Positions 16,930-26,663 of a stretch of 64,000 nt of DNA are shown piece after piece; position 1 is the stretch's first letter, and every line of letters begins with the position of its first letter. Where the stretch lies: contig DASTYC010000006.1 of NCBI GenBank assembly GCA_035765195.1, forward strand, positions 248,001 through 312,000, in the 5' to 3' direction. Position numbers and translations under genes: made by a program. The notes under the pieces were generated by a model that saw only the letters and a list, made by a program, of their open reading frames with translations, was not told where the DNA came from and searched no databases. Source of the stretch: CALAED01 sp035765195. GTDB lineage: Bacteria > Actinomycetota > Actinomycetes > Streptosporangiales > Streptosporangiaceae.

Positions 16930-18780
16930 TCAACGGGAGGGCACCGGGGTGCCGACGGCGACTCCGCCCACGCACAGCCCGGACGGCGCGCTCACCGGAG
17001 TGATCACCACGTTGGGCCCGCGCCCCTCGATCGGCACGAACACCTTGTTGAGCCCGACTCCCAGCGGCACCTCCACCTCCGGACCGCCGTAGGCGACGCG
17101 CACCCGCCCGGGCGCGCCGCTCAGGTAGCCCAGATCGAGCGTCCACGACGACGCCTTCCCCGGCGGCGGGACTGGCAGCGTGTACCGGCCGCCCGCCTGC
17201 GGCCAGCACCGGCCGGGCACGGCGTTCACGCGCGGTCCGGACACCGCGAGCGGCACGAGGCGGCCCTGGTCGTTGAAGATGACCGCGTTCTCGGCCGGCT
17301 GCCGTCGCTTCATCGCCGCCCGTACGTCCGGTCCGGCCAGCGGTGCGAGCACATGCGAGGTCTGCGCGTAAGGACCGACAAGCTGCCAGGTCATGAAGCC
17401 GGGCACGTTCCTGTCGTAGATCACCCCGCTGCCGGGCGCACCGCCGAGCGCGGCCCGGGCGTTGGCCATGTAGTCGCGCGCCAGGTCCGGGTTGGTCTTG
17501 TCGAGGTAGGTGACGGTGGACCACATCGAGACGCCGACGTATGCCAGCGTCAGCACGCCGATCGTCGACGGGTGCAGCCAGCCCTCGGGCAGTTGCCTGC
17601 GGTACGGTTCGCGCTCGCCGGCGAGCGGGACGCACGCCAGCGCCAGGCACAGCGCGAACACCGGAGCCGCGTCGGCCAGGTAGCGCGTCTCGATGCCGTA
17701 GATCCGGGCCGCCCAGTCGGGCATCCGGCCCAAGATGACGGGGACCATGTCGGCCGCCACGAGCCAGCCGACCAGGATCAGCCAGGCCCGCCAGGCGCGG
17801 CGCCGGAACCAAATGCTGAGTCCGATCACGCCGATCACGACGCACCACGCGACGGCGATCATCAGCTGCGCCGGGGCGGCCACCGCGTAGTCGCCGGACG
17901 TGCCGGCGAACCAGCGCCCCGGACCGCCCACCATGGCCGTGGGCACGGTCTTGCCCAGCCAGGCGGAGGCGAAGTCGTTGATCGCCTCGCCGCCCGGCGC
18001 GCCCACGCTCGTGCGGGAGGTGTTCGCCAGCTGGATCGCGAACACGACCGCGTAGACCGGCAGCGCGGCTCCGTACAGCGCCCACGCTCGCCCGTGGGTG
18101 CGCAGCGTGGCGAGCAGGCCGCGCGCCCAGCCGCCGCCGTCCATCAGGTACGCGCTGGTCACCGCGAGCAGCAGGAACGGCAGCACCGCGGCCTTCACAA
18201 AGAAGGCCAGGCCCACGAGCGTCCACACGAACGCGGCCCGCGCGTACTTGAACTCGTTCGTCCGGATGTAACGGACGTGCGCCGCCACGGCCATGCCGAT
18301 CGCAGCCTGCAACGGCAGCGAGTTCAGCGCCGCCGCCCACCAGGCCGTGGACGTGATCGTCATCGGCGTGAACAGGTAGACGGCCAGCGGCGCCAGGATC
18401 GCCGGGCGATCGCCGAACAGCACGCGCAGCATCCGCAGCACGGCCAGCGCCGCCGCGGCCTGCATGAGCAGCGTGACCGCGCCGGTCAGCCCCCAGTTGT
18501 AGGCGCTGATCCGGGTCAGCACCCAGGCGATCGCGAACCCGCCCGGCATGAGCTGGCCGGAGTGGCTGCGCATCAGGTAGCCCCAGTCCGGCACCCGTTC
18601 GGCGGCGCGGGCGACGAACTCGAAGTCGTCCTGCCGGAAGTAGGAGTTCGCCAGGATCGCCCACCGGACGCCGAGGTGGGCGACGATCAGCGCGGCGGCA
18701 ACGGCCAGGACGACGCGCGTCCGGCTCCACCTCGGGGCACGACGCGGTCGGTTCCGTGCGCGGATCGAGGTCAACGTCAC
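16930..18780 (-). CDS. large polytopic membrane protein, GT-C-like
   Basis: The 616-aa protein has 10-11 hydrophobic segments and a C-terminal extracytoplasmic domain of about 170 aa. A short acidic motif RQDDFEF follows the first membrane segment, in the position of the Asp motif of GT-C glycosyltransferases that use lipid-linked sugars. The C-terminal part looks beta-rich with a Cys near each end. A role in cell-envelope glycosylation is inferred only from topology and motif; the sequence match to named families is weak. Confidence 0.7.
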   Translation of the reverse strand: MTLTSIRARNRPRRAPRWSRTRVVLAVAAALIVAHLGVRWAILANSYFRQDDFEFVARAAERVPDWGYLMRSHSGQLMPGGFAIAWVLTRISAYNWGLTGAVTLLMQAAAALAVLRMLRVLFGDRPAILAPLAVYLFTPMTITSTAWWAAALNSLPLQAAIGMAVAAHVRYIRTNEFKYARAAFVWTLVGLAFFVKAAVLPFLLLAVTSAYLMDGGGWARGLLATLRTHGRAWALYGAALPVYAVVFAIQLANTSRTSVGAPGGEAINDFASAWLGKTVPTAMVGGPGRWFAGTSGDYAVAAPAQLMIAVAWCVVIGVIGLSIWFRRRAWRAWLILVGWLVAADMVPVILGRMPDWAARIYGIETRYLADAAPVFALCLALACVPLAGEREPYRRQLPEGWLHPSTIGVLTLAYVGVSMWSTVTYLDKTNPDLARDYMANARAALGGAPGSGVIYDRNVPGFMTWQLVGPYAQTSHVLAPLAGPDVRAAMKRRQPAENAVIFNDQGRLVPLAVSGPRVNAVPGRCWPQAGGRYTLPVPPPGKASSWTLDLGYLSGAPGRVRVAYGGPEVEVPLGVGLNKVFVPIEGRGPNVVITPVSAPSGLCVGGVAVGTPVPSR

Positions 18781-19028
18781 GACGATCTCGCTTCCTGGAC
18801 GTCCTGGGGTCCTGGGGCCCCGACGCCGGGCCGCACTGCCCGCCTGGGCGCCCTCGAACGTCCGCTGGACGTCCTGGACGCCCGGAAGTCAGCTGCCCGT
18901 ATCGGAGCGGAGTATCGGAGGGCTTGTCCAATAAGTCCTAAAAGCCTCCCGCACCGACCGCGGGCCGTGTCAACCCCTTGGCCAGGTTGATCCGCGTGGC
19001 GGAGTGGGGGAACGGCCGGCCGCGGCTG

Positions 19029-19481
19029 TCACGCCGCCCCGTGATTTCCGCTCTTTTTGGGGCTGACCGGCCAGCCCATGCGGATCTGGGTGCCGTCGCG
19101 CGTGGGCGCGATCTCGACGTCGTCCACGAGCCCGGAGATGACGGCCAGGCCGAGCGAGTCGGGGTCGTCCCCGCCCACCGCCGCGGCGCTGGGCGGCGGT
19201 GTGGCGGGCAGCTTGTCGACCGGTTTGCCGTTGGCGGCCGTGTCGTTCACCACGACCTCGAAGCGGCCGTCGTCGTCACGCAACTCCAGCCGTACGGGTT
19301 GATCGGGACAGTGCAGCCGGTGGGCCTCCACCGCACGCGAGCATGCTTCGCCCACGGCCAGCCGCACCTCGTCGAGCAGCGCCTCATCGACGCCGCTCCG
19401 GCGGGCCACCGCGGTAACGATCAGCCGCGCCGTCCGGACGTGTACCGGCAGCGCACTGAACGCCAGCTCCACAGTCGCCAT
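19029..19481 (-). CDS. anti-sigma factor / RsbW-type ATPase of the bldG locus
   Basis: A GHKL-type ATPase domain spans most of 150 aa. The N-box is EVRLAVGEACSRAVEAH and the G1 box is VVVNDTAANG. It lacks the HisKA domain of sensor kinases, as in RsbW/SpoIIAB serine kinases. It lies 27 bp downstream of bldG on the same strand, the same pairing as Streptomyces bldG and its downstream anti-sigma gene. It should bind or phosphorylate BldG and hold a sigma factor. Confidence 0.88.
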   Translation of the reverse strand: MATVELAFSALPVHVRTARLIVTAVARRSGVDEALLDEVRLAVGEACSRAVEAHRLHCPDQPVRLELRDDDGRFEVVVNDTAANGKPVDKLPATPPPSAAAVGGDDPDSLGLAVISGLVDDVEIAPTRDGTQIRMGWPVSPKKSGNHGAA

Positions 19482-19507
19482 GTCACTGCGCCGTCCCGTC
19501 AGCGGGC

Positions 19508-19861
19508 CTACTTTTGACCCTTGCGCTTGTCCTGAGCTTCCTGGATCGAGTCGTGAATGCCGAACACCTTGGTCAGGCCGGTGATCCGGAAGATCTTCAG
19601 GATGCGTTCCTGAGTGCAGACCAGCTCGAGGGAGCCGTCGTGCGCCCGCACTCGCTTCAACCCGCCGACCAGCACGCCGAGCCCGGTCGAATCAAGGAAC
19701 TCGACCTTCTCCATGTCCACGAGGAGGTGGAACTTGCCCTTGTTGACCAGGTCGATGAGCTTCTCACGGAGTTTCGGCGCGGTGTAGACGTCGATTTCCC
19801 CCTCCACGTTGATGACGGTCAGGCCATCATCCGTGGTGTAGTCGTTCACCTTCAGGTCCAC
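19508..19861 (-). CDS. bldG: anti-sigma factor antagonist BldG (STAS domain)
   Basis: The 117-aa STAS protein carries the hallmark GEIDVYTAPKLREKL and the phosphorylation site in FLDSTGLGVLVGGLKRVRA, nearly as in Streptomyces BldG. BldG antagonises anti-sigma factors and is needed for aerial development and antibiotic production. GTG at 19861 is chosen because GGAGG lies four to five bases upstream; the longer frame to 19906 adds residues absent from BldG. It is divergent from the DUF1998 helicase gene, as in Streptomyces. Confidence 0.93.
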   Translation of the reverse strand: MDLKVNDYTTDDGLTVINVEGEIDVYTAPKLREKLIDLVNKGKFHLLVDMEKVEFLDSTGLGVLVGGLKRVRAHDGSLELVCTQERILKIFRITGLTKVFGIHDSIQEAQDKRKGQK

Positions 19862-20075
19862 ATATCCTCCAGCGCCGTACCTCGAGTGGTCACAGAGCTC
19901 GTGCACCCCATGCGGGCCGGCCGACCCGTAGGGGACACGAAGCCCCGCCGCGATTCAACCACGCTCCGGCGTCGTGTTTACACGAAATCGCCACCTCAGG
20001 CGACCGCCGCGGGGGTGAAACCGGAGTGAGGCCAGGCGTCAACGCCCGTCGCAGTATCTCCCTAATCTCCCCTCG

Positions 20076-22463
20076 ATGTCAGACTGGAAACCTGTGTCTC
20101 CGTCAACTCCGCCCACCCAGCCGAAGGCGGCGCTGAGCCGCCTGCTCGCCGATCCGGCCCGGCGTGCCCGCGTCACCCATGTCGAGGTCGTCCCGGCGCG
20201 TACGGGCAGGCACGCGGCCTGGCCATCGTGGGTGCCGCCGCTCGTCATCGACCGGCTGGCGCTGGCCGGCATCGACGCGCCATGGGAGCACCAGGCGGCC
20301 GCCGCGTCACTCGCGCACGAGGGCACGTCGGTGATCGTCGCCACCGGCACCGCGTCGGGGAAGTCGCTGGCCTATCTCCTGCCGGCGCTGACGGCGGTGA
20401 TGGACGAGGGGACCGTGCTGTACCTGTCGCCGACCAAGGCGCTGGCCGCCGACCAGCTGCGGGCGCTGCGCGACCTGCGGCTCACGCGGCTGCGGGCGGC
20501 CACCTACGACGGCGACACGCCAGGCGACGAACGGATCTGGATCAGGCAGTACGCGAACTACGTGCTCACCAACCCCGACATGCTGCACCGTTCGATGCTG
20601 CCCACCCACGCGCGCTGGAAGACGTTCCTGCGCCGGCTGCGGTACGTGATCGTGGACGAGGCGCACGGCTACCGGGGTGTGTTCGGCTCCCATGTCGCCG
20701 CGGTGCTGCGCCGGTTCCGGCGGGTCTGCGCGCGGTACGGGGTGTCGCCGGTCTTCGTGCTCTCCTCCGCCACGACGGCGGACCCGGCGGAGACGGCCCA
20801 GCGGCTCACCGGGCTGCCCGTCGCGGCCGTCGGCGACGACGCGTCGCCGCGCGGCGCGACCGAGTTCGCGCTCTGGGAGCCGCCGCTGACCGAGCTGCGC
20901 GGCGAGCACGGCGCGCCGGTGCGGCGGACGGCGACGGCCGAGACCGCCGGCCTCCTCGCCGATCTCGTGGTGGAGGGCGTGCAGACGCTGGCCTTCGTAC
21001 GGTCGCGGCGCGGCGCCGAGTCGGTGGCGCTGAGCGCCAGGCGCGCCCTCGCCGAGGTCGACGCGGAGACCGCACCCGAGGCGAGCCCGAAGGTCGCGCC
21101 GGAGCCAAGGCCGCGGCTGTCCGCGCAGGTCGCCGCGTACCGGGCCGGCTACCTGCCAGAGGAACGCCGGGATCTGGAGGCGGCGCTGCGCTCGCGGTCG
21201 CTGGTCGGGCTGGCGACGACCAACGCGCTCGAGCTCGGCGTGGACGTCTCAGGTCTCGACGCGGTGATCATCTGCGGCTGGCCGGGTACGCGGGCCTCGC
21301 TGTGGCAGCAGGCGGGCCGGGCCGGGCGAGCGGGCCAGGACGCGCTGGCCGTGCTGGTCGCCCGCGACGACCCGCTCGACACCTACCTCGTCCACCATCC
21401 CGCGGCGATCTTCGGGAATCCGGTCGAGGCGACGGTGCTCGACCCCGACAACCCGTACGTGCTCGAGCCGCACCTGTGCGCGGCCGCCGCCGAGCTGCCG
21501 CTGGTGGAAGCCGACCTGGAGCTGTTCGGTCCGGCCGCGGCAGACCTCGTGCCCGACATGGTCCGGCGCGGGCTGCTGCGCCGCCGGGCGACCGGGTGGT
21601 ATTGGACTCGCCCCCGCGATCGGGCCGCCGACCTCGCCGACATCCGCGGTGCGGGCGGCGCGCCGGTGCAGGTCGTCGAGTCGGCGACGGGCCGGCTGCT
21701 CGGCACGGTGGACGAGCCGTCGGCGCACACCACGGTGCACGAAGGCGCGGTCTACCTGCATCAGGGCGAGTCGTACGTGGTGGAGACGCTCGATCTGGCC
21801 GACTCGGTCGCGCTCGTGCGGGCGGCCGCGCCCGACTATTCGACGACGGCCCGTGACATCACCGACATCCAGATCCTGGAGACCCTCCGGTCGTCGGCGT
21901 GGGGCGAGGCGACGCTGTGTTTCGGCACCGTCGAGGTGACCCGGCAGGTCGTGGCGTACCAGATGCGCCGACTGCAAACGGGCGAGGTGCTCGGCGAGAA
22001 ACCCCTCGATCTGCCGCCGCGGACGCTGCGGACCCGTGCGGTGTGGTGGACGCTGTCCGCCGCGCAACTCGCCGCGTCCCCGCTGGAGGACCGCGACCTC
22101 GCGGGCGCGGCGCACGCCGCCGAGCACGCCTCGATCGGCCTGCTTCCGCTGTTCGCGACCTGCGACCGGTGGGACATCGGCGGGGTGTCCACGGCGCAGC
22201 ATCCGGACACCGGCCTGCTGACCGTGTTCGTCTACGACGGACATGAGGGCGGCGCGGGCTTCGCCGAACGCGGTTACGCGCGGGCCGCCGGATGGCTGCG
22301 GGCCACGCGCGAGGCGATCGCCGCGTGCGAATGCGAGTCCGGTTGTCCCTCGTGCATCCAGTCGCCGAAGTGCGGCAACGGCAACGAGCCGCTGTCCAAG
22401 CGCGGCGCCCTGGATCTGCTCGACGTACTGCTGCGTCCGGTTCCAAGAACGTCAGAAACGTAG
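20076..22463 (+). CDS. DEAD/DEAH-box helicase with DUF1998 zinc domain (MrfA/YprA-like)
   Basis: Superfamily 2 helicase of 795 aa: motif I ATGTASGKS, motif II DEAHGY, motif III SSATT, and motif VI QQAGRAGRAG. The C-terminal DUF1998 domain has four cysteines in CECESGCPSCIQSPKCGNG, which hold a metal in MrfA. Bacillus MrfA repairs mitomycin adducts; a DNA-repair role here is by homology. It lies divergently from bldG, an arrangement conserved in actinomycetes. Confidence 0.9.
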   Translation: MSDWKPVSPSTPPTQPKAALSRLLADPARRARVTHVEVVPARTGRHAAWPSWVPPLVIDRLALAGIDAPWEHQAAAASLAHEGTSVIVATGTASGKSLAYLLPALTAVMDEGTVLYLSPTKALAADQLRALRDLRLTRLRAATYDGDTPGDERIWIRQYANYVLTNPDMLHRSMLPTHARWKTFLRRLRYVIVDEAHGYRGVFGSHVAAVLRRFRRVCARYGVSPVFVLSSATTADPAETAQRLTGLPVAAVGDDASPRGATEFALWEPPLTELRGEHGAPVRRTATAETAGLLADLVVEGVQTLAFVRSRRGAESVALSARRALAEVDAETAPEASPKVAPEPRPRLSAQVAAYRAGYLPEERRDLEAALRSRSLVGLATTNALELGVDVSGLDAVIICGWPGTRASLWQQAGRAGRAGQDALAVLVARDDPLDTYLVHHPAAIFGNPVEATVLDPDNPYVLEPHLCAAAAELPLVEADLELFGPAAADLVPDMVRRGLLRRRATGWYWTRPRDRAADLADIRGAGGAPVQVVESATGRLLGTVDEPSAHTTVHEGAVYLHQGESYVVETLDLADSVALVRAAAPDYSTTARDITDIQILETLRSSAWGEATLCFGTVEVTRQVVAYQMRRLQTGEVLGEKPLDLPPRTLRTRAVWWTLSAAQLAASPLEDRDLAGAAHAAEHASIGLLPLFATCDRWDIGGVSTAQHPDTGLLTVFVYDGHEGGAGFAERGYARAAGWLRATREAIAACECESGCPSCIQSPKCGNGNEPLSKRGALDLLDVLLRPVPRTSET

Positions 22464-22541
22464 CGACCTGGGGTTTTTCCCGCTAGTCTCCCGGACGCAG
22501 CCAATCTTCCGGACCCCTGCTACGGGAGAGGAGCCCATCCA

Positions 22542-23012
22542 GTGATCTTCCTCGGACTCATCGTCGCAGCCGCCGCCGTGGGGGTGGGCATCGGCGTGGT
22601 GCTCGACAATACGACCGACGCCCAATTGTCCCTGCTCGACCAGACCATTCCCGGCCTCACCAGCACGTGGCACGTCTTCCTCGCCGGCGCCGTCGTCGCC
22701 GTCGTGTTCATGAGCGGCATGATCGTGGCCATGCTGGGCATCGGCCGCTCGGTGCGCGTGCGGCGCGAACTGCGAAACCTTCGCGACGAGCACGAAGAGG
22801 AGCTCACCACGCTGGAGATGGAAAAGCGCCACCTGCAGCGCGAGCTCGCGCGCGTCCGGCGCGAGCAGCCTCCGGCGCCGGCCCAGCGGCCGGCCCAACC
22901 CCAACCCCAGACCCAGGTCCAGGCACCGGCTCACGCGTCCGGGCCTCCGCCGCGACCAGGCGTCCAAGGTTCGAGGGTGGCCTCCTCCCCGTTCTTCGAT
23001 TCCGCGGGCTGA
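22542..23012 (+). CDS. two-TM membrane protein with coiled coil (LapA-like)
   Basis: Two N-terminal membrane segments (IFLGLIVAAAAVGVGIGVVL and FLAGAVVAVVFMSGMIVAML) are followed by a charged coiled coil (RNLRDEHEEELTTLEMEKR) and a Pro/Gln-rich tail. The layout resembles LapA/DUF1049 proteins of unknown role. The GTG start at 22542 is preceded by GAGAGGAG. The next gene begins 25 bp after the stop. Confidence 0.7.
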   Translation: MIFLGLIVAAAAVGVGIGVVLDNTTDAQLSLLDQTIPGLTSTWHVFLAGAVVAVVFMSGMIVAMLGIGRSVRVRRELRNLRDEHEEELTTLEMEKRHLQRELARVRREQPPAPAQRPAQPQPQTQVQAPAHASGPPPRPGVQGSRVASSPFFDSAG

Positions 23013-23020
23013 GCCCGCGG
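23002..23020. terminator. hairpin overlapping the stop of the LapA-like gene
   Basis: CCGCGGGCT and AGCCCGCGG are exact complements one base apart, giving a realistic 7-bp stem with a small loop over the TGA at 23010-23012. It may end or attenuate transcription into the GDPD gene. Confidence 0.4.
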
Positions 23021-23036
23021 GCTATGCTGCTCGCTT

Positions 23037-24077
23037 GTGATCCGTTCTTGGGCCCGTGCGGCAGCGCTCACCGGCCTACTGGTCACGGGGGTCGTCGTCC
23101 CGGCTTCCACGGCCACGGCCACGGTCACGACCGCCGCGGCGGGGAGCACGGGTATGAGCGACGACGCCAACCCGTGGCTGCGCCGGCGATTCCTGAACAT
23201 GGCGCACTCCGGCGGCGAGAACGAAGCCCCGGCCAACACGATGTACGCGTTCAAGCGCGCGGTGCGGCTCGGCGCAGACATGATCGAGCTCGATGTCGAG
23301 TCGACCGCCGACGACCGGCTCGTGGTGATCCACAACGCGTCGGTCGACGCCACCACCAACGGCACCGGGCTGGTCAGGGACATGACGTTCCGGCAGGTGC
23401 ACGCGCTGGATGCGGCGTACAACTTCGTGCCCGGCCGCAGCGCGGTGCCCGGCCTGGCCCCTGAGTCCTATCCGCTGCGCGGCGTACGCACCCACGATCG
23501 GCGGCCGCCGCGCGGCTACCGGGCCGGCGACTTCGCGATCCCGTCGCTGCGCGAGGTGCTCCGTACGTTCCGCCACGTGCCGGTCAACATCGAGATCAAG
23601 GGCACCAGCGACGCCGACGTCGAGTCGTTCCTGCACAACGCGAGGCTCCTCGCCAAGCTGCTCAACAAGACGCGGCGTACCGACATCATCGTGACGTCGT
23701 TCAACGACCAGGCCTTGGCGGAGTTTCACCGGCTCGCGCCGCGGATCCCGCTGGCGCCGGGCATGAACGACCTGATCGCCTACTTCTTCAGTGGCACCCG
23801 GCCCATCGACGGGACCGTCGCCCTGCAGATCCCGGTGACGTTCAACGGCGTCCCGGTGGCCACCAAGGAGTTCATCGCCCGCGCGCACGCCGACGGCTAC
23901 GCGGTCCACGTCTGGTTCAGCGGCACGGCGCCGGAGGACGAGGCGACGTACAACGGGCTGATCGACGCGTGCGCTGACGGGCTGATGCCGGCCTGGCCGG
24001 CCCTGCTCGAACGCATCCTCGACCAGCGGCACATCGCCCGTCCCGGCACGCCGGGCACCGACCCCTGCGCCGCCTGA
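23037..24077 (+). CDS. secreted glycerophosphodiester phosphodiesterase-like protein
   Basis: A signal peptide (RAAALTGLLVTGVVVPASTA) is followed by a GDPD TIM-barrel: AHSGGENEAPANT in place of the canonical HRGxxxxxPENT, ELDVESTADDRLVVIHN with metal/catalytic residues, and VNIEIKG. The family cleaves glycerophosphodiesters to glycerol-3-phosphate and an alcohol. The His-Arg of the first motif is His-Ser here, so activity may differ. GTG at 23037 is the start. Confidence 0.85.
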   Translation: MIRSWARAAALTGLLVTGVVVPASTATATVTTAAAGSTGMSDDANPWLRRRFLNMAHSGGENEAPANTMYAFKRAVRLGADMIELDVESTADDRLVVIHNASVDATTNGTGLVRDMTFRQVHALDAAYNFVPGRSAVPGLAPESYPLRGVRTHDRRPPRGYRAGDFAIPSLREVLRTFRHVPVNIEIKGTSDADVESFLHNARLLAKLLNKTRRTDIIVTSFNDQALAEFHRLAPRIPLAPGMNDLIAYFFSGTRPIDGTVALQIPVTFNGVPVATKEFIARAHADGYAVHVWFSGTAPEDEATYNGLIDACADGLMPAWPALLERILDQRHIARPGTPGTDPCAA

Positions 24078-24332
24078 ACCCCTGGCGATCCGCCGCACCG
24101 CTGTGTGATCAGCCCGGCAGCCCGACTCGTTCGGCGAATCGGGACAGCTCCGCCGGTCAAGTCCCTCACCAAGGCGGCATGGGCGCGAACATGGCTCGAC
24201 CACCGGCCCGCGCGCCCGCGCCGAGCCCCAAGCGACCGGTCTCCTCGGATCAGGCCCGCACAAACTCCTGGCTACGTCACCCGCGCGACACACTCATTTT
24301 TGATCGTTCCAAATCTGAGTGTTCCATTTCTG

Positions 24333-24593
24333 GGAGGCGAACGAACCTTCTCGATGATCGCCCGAGCGGTCGGCGTCCTGCCACAGGCATCGCTGACCCG
24401 CGCACTTCGGCTGCTGACCGACAAGCGCATCGTGGAGGCGTCACCGCCCTTGTCCGTGCGCCCGTCCAGGGACACCAGATACGTCGTCGCCGATCCACAT
24501 TTGCGGTTCTGGCCGGCCTTCCTCGGCCCGCATCTGTCGGAGATCGAACGCGGTCGAGGCGACCTCACGGCGGAGCACATCCGTGTCTCGTGT
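24333..24593 (+). pseudogene. remnant of a DUF234-type archaeal-like ATPase
   Basis: About 87 codons read clearly as the C-terminal winged-helix part of AAA-type ATPases of the DUF234 family: GGERTFSMIARAVG, ALRLLTDKRIVEA, TRYVVADPHLRFWPAFLG. No P-loop domain, start codon or ribosome-binding site precedes it, and the frame loses similarity just after HIRVS. It is a relic of a gene removed by deletion on both sides. The flanking 24078-24332 shows no other recognisable gene. Confidence 0.65.
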
Positions 24594-24651
24594 AGCCCTG
24601 GATGCCCGCGAGCGGGTGGTCTCGTCCGTGCGACAGGCGGCGAACCGCGGA

Positions 24652-26010
24652 TCAGTCGGCGCGGCGACGCCCGCGATAGCCCTGCGAACGACGAGCCCGG
24701 GAGCCGCCGGCCTTCGAATGTTGCGCGCGAGGCGTGGCGGCGCGGGACGCGGCACCGGCCGTTGCCGCCACGGCGCGGGACGAAGCCTGCTCGCCGGAAG
24801 GCGCGGCTGACTCTCGTTGACCACTGCGCAACAAAGTCGCGTCGACGACGGGGCCCTTGGCATCGATGAGCCGTCCGGAACCCGGGCTTGGCGTACCACG
24901 ATCGCCCGCGCGAACGGGCCTCTCGACCGCGACTTTCCCGGCCTCATCGGGCTCCGGTCCGGCCGGCGTGCCGTGCGTGCGTTCGGTCTCGCCCGGCGAC
25001 TTCTTCTGGCGCCGTGCCCGCGAGCGTATGGCGGCCGCGCCCGCCTCGGCCGGCTGGGCAAGCCGCAGCCGCCGGGTCCAGGCACCGAGGTGGGCTGCGA
25101 CGATCAGCATGATCAGGGCCAGCGCCACGCTCTTGCCCCACCTCATCGGGCCGTCGGCGGACGCCTTCTCTGCGCTGGGAGCGGTCACCGGACTGGCGAC
25201 CTGCGGGCCCGGCGTCGGGTACTGGAAACCCGCCGCCAGTCCATCCGGTGCGACGGTCGGCAAGGACAGCGGGGAGCTGCCGGGGAGCGGCAACAAGGGG
25301 TTCGCCGACGGTGCCGGTGAGGGGAATTGAGTGGTGGGCGTGCGGCCGGCGCCCGCGAACGCGGCGGCGACTGGCAGCGTCACCGATGTCGTCGACAGGT
25401 CGGAGACGACCGTGCCGCCAGTGCCGTTGGACCGCCGCGCCCGTACGCCGACGTCGACGCGGCCACCGGTGGCGGGCAGGCTCAGCGCGGTGGAGCAGAC
25501 CTCGGCCGCGCACAGCGCGCCGGGGGAACCCTGTCGCTTCCGGGCGCCGCCCACGTACACGTCGTAGCCGGTGAGATCGGACTCGTTTCCGCGATCCCAG
25601 CGCACGACCAGCTTGCGCTCCGAGACGCTCGCGTCCACACCGCTCGGCCGCGCGGGCGGGACCCGTACATAGAAGGTCCGCTGATCGATCGTGCCGAGCA
25701 GACCCTTGAGGGTGACCACATAGGCGCCGTTACGGCCGATGTTCACGCTCTCGGAGATGTCCCTGGGGCCGATCCCGCCGCCGATCTTCCGGTCGCCGCC
25801 GGTGCCCGGACCGCGGATATAGAGGTCGCCCGTCGCGAGCAGGTCGAGATGCGCCGACACTGTCGTAGTCGATCCACGCGTGATGATCGCGTTGCTGCCG
25901 GGGCTGCTGATGCCCGATCGCGCGGCCTGAGCAGCGGCGCCGGGCCCGAAAGCGACGACGCCGACCGCCAGAGCCACCGCCAGCGCCCCGAATCTGCGGA
26001 TCGACGTCAC
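24652..26010 (-). CDS. secreted, C-terminally anchored FnIII-domain protein
   Basis: A signal peptide (VALAVGVVAFGPGAAAQAA) is followed by about 90 residues of beta-rich sequence, one fibronectin type III-like domain (PARPSGVDASVSERKLVVRW to VGVRARRSNG), a Pro/Ser-rich spacer, one membrane segment (VALALIMLIVAAHLGAW) and a basic cytoplasmic tail rich in Arg, Ala and Ser. GTG at 26010 is chosen since it directly precedes the signal peptide; ATG at 26040 would add an acidic extension. It lies just downstream of the Tad operon and may act with it; this is inference. Confidence 0.75.
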   Translation of the reverse strand: MTSIRRFGALAVALAVGVVAFGPGAAAQAARSGISSPGSNAIITRGSTTTVSAHLDLLATGDLYIRGPGTGGDRKIGGGIGPRDISESVNIGRNGAYVVTLKGLLGTIDQRTFYVRVPPARPSGVDASVSERKLVVRWDRGNESDLTGYDVYVGGARKRQGSPGALCAAEVCSTALSLPATGGRVDVGVRARRSNGTGGTVVSDLSTTSVTLPVAAAFAGAGRTPTTQFPSPAPSANPLLPLPGSSPLSLPTVAPDGLAAGFQYPTPGPQVASPVTAPSAEKASADGPMRWGKSVALALIMLIVAAHLGAWTRRLRLAQPAEAGAAAIRSRARRQKKSPGETERTHGTPAGPEPDEAGKVAVERPVRAGDRGTPSPGSGRLIDAKGPVVDATLLRSGQRESAAPSGEQASSRAVAATAGAASRAATPRAQHSKAGGSRARRSQGYRGRRRAD

Positions 26011-26237
26011 GGCGTACTTCCCTTCGTCGTCCTCGTCCATGGGCGCGTGACCCGCGAAGCCGATGATCTCTGTGGTACGCGGATGCTTACAGTAGCGCAC
26101 AGAACTGGCGGGTAACAATGGACATGCGTCGATGACAATCGAAGCATCCGCGATTACGCTCCGCACCCCATATGCCTTGCCCTCCGACCATCGCCGCGGC
26201 CCCAGCGCGCTCGGCGGCGTCCCACAAGCCGGCCGCC

Positions 26238-26663
26238 TCACTCAGCCGTGCCCGAGGGCGGCGACCGGTAAGTGGGACCCGCTCGCGCGGCCGCGGTGAT
26301 CTGTACTGGGCCGAGGCCGGTGATGCGGCATGTCACCACCACCCTCACGTCGGCGATGCGGGCGCGCAGGGCGCACATGGTCAACCGTCCTTCCGCGGCA
26401 CGCGCGACCGTGGCCGCCAGGCCGCACGCCCTGCCCGGACCGTCGGCCGCGTGGGACGCGGCGGCAAGGGCAGCGAGATCCGCCGCCGCGTGCGCGCGGT
26501 GCCTGGCCGCACGCACTCCACCCGTCGACATCGCGACCATCGCCACCGACCAGACGAGCGCCATCAGCGCGACCATCCAGACGGTGCCTGATCCTCGGTC
26601 ATGTCGTAGCGCGACCCTGACAAGCCGCCGGACGTACAAGGCCGCACTGCCGTTCGAGCCCAT
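26238..26663 (-). CDS. TadE/TadG-like secreted minor pilin (Rv3654c-like)
   Basis: The 141-aa product has an N-terminal hydrophobic segment after a DRGSGTVWMVALMALVWSV motif, typical of the TadE/G-like helicase/secretion-neighbourhood proteins of actinobacteria. Two Cys residues lie in the second half. ATG at 26663 lies inside the end of the preceding tadE reading frame (65 bp overlap), so it is coupled to it. It should be a minor pilin or assembly factor of the Tad system. Confidence 0.75.
   Translation of the reverse strand: MGSNGSAALYVRRLVRVALRHDRGSGTVWMVALMALVWSVAMVAMSTGGVRAARHRAHAAADLAALAAASHAADGPGRACGLAATVARAAEGRLTMCALRARIADVRVVVTCRITGLGPVQITAAARAGPTYRSPPSGTAE

Noticed and set aside
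16796..18931. 711-aa minus-strand frame
   Set aside because: It overlaps the membrane protein gene in another frame and has shadow-like Arg/Pro/Gly composition.
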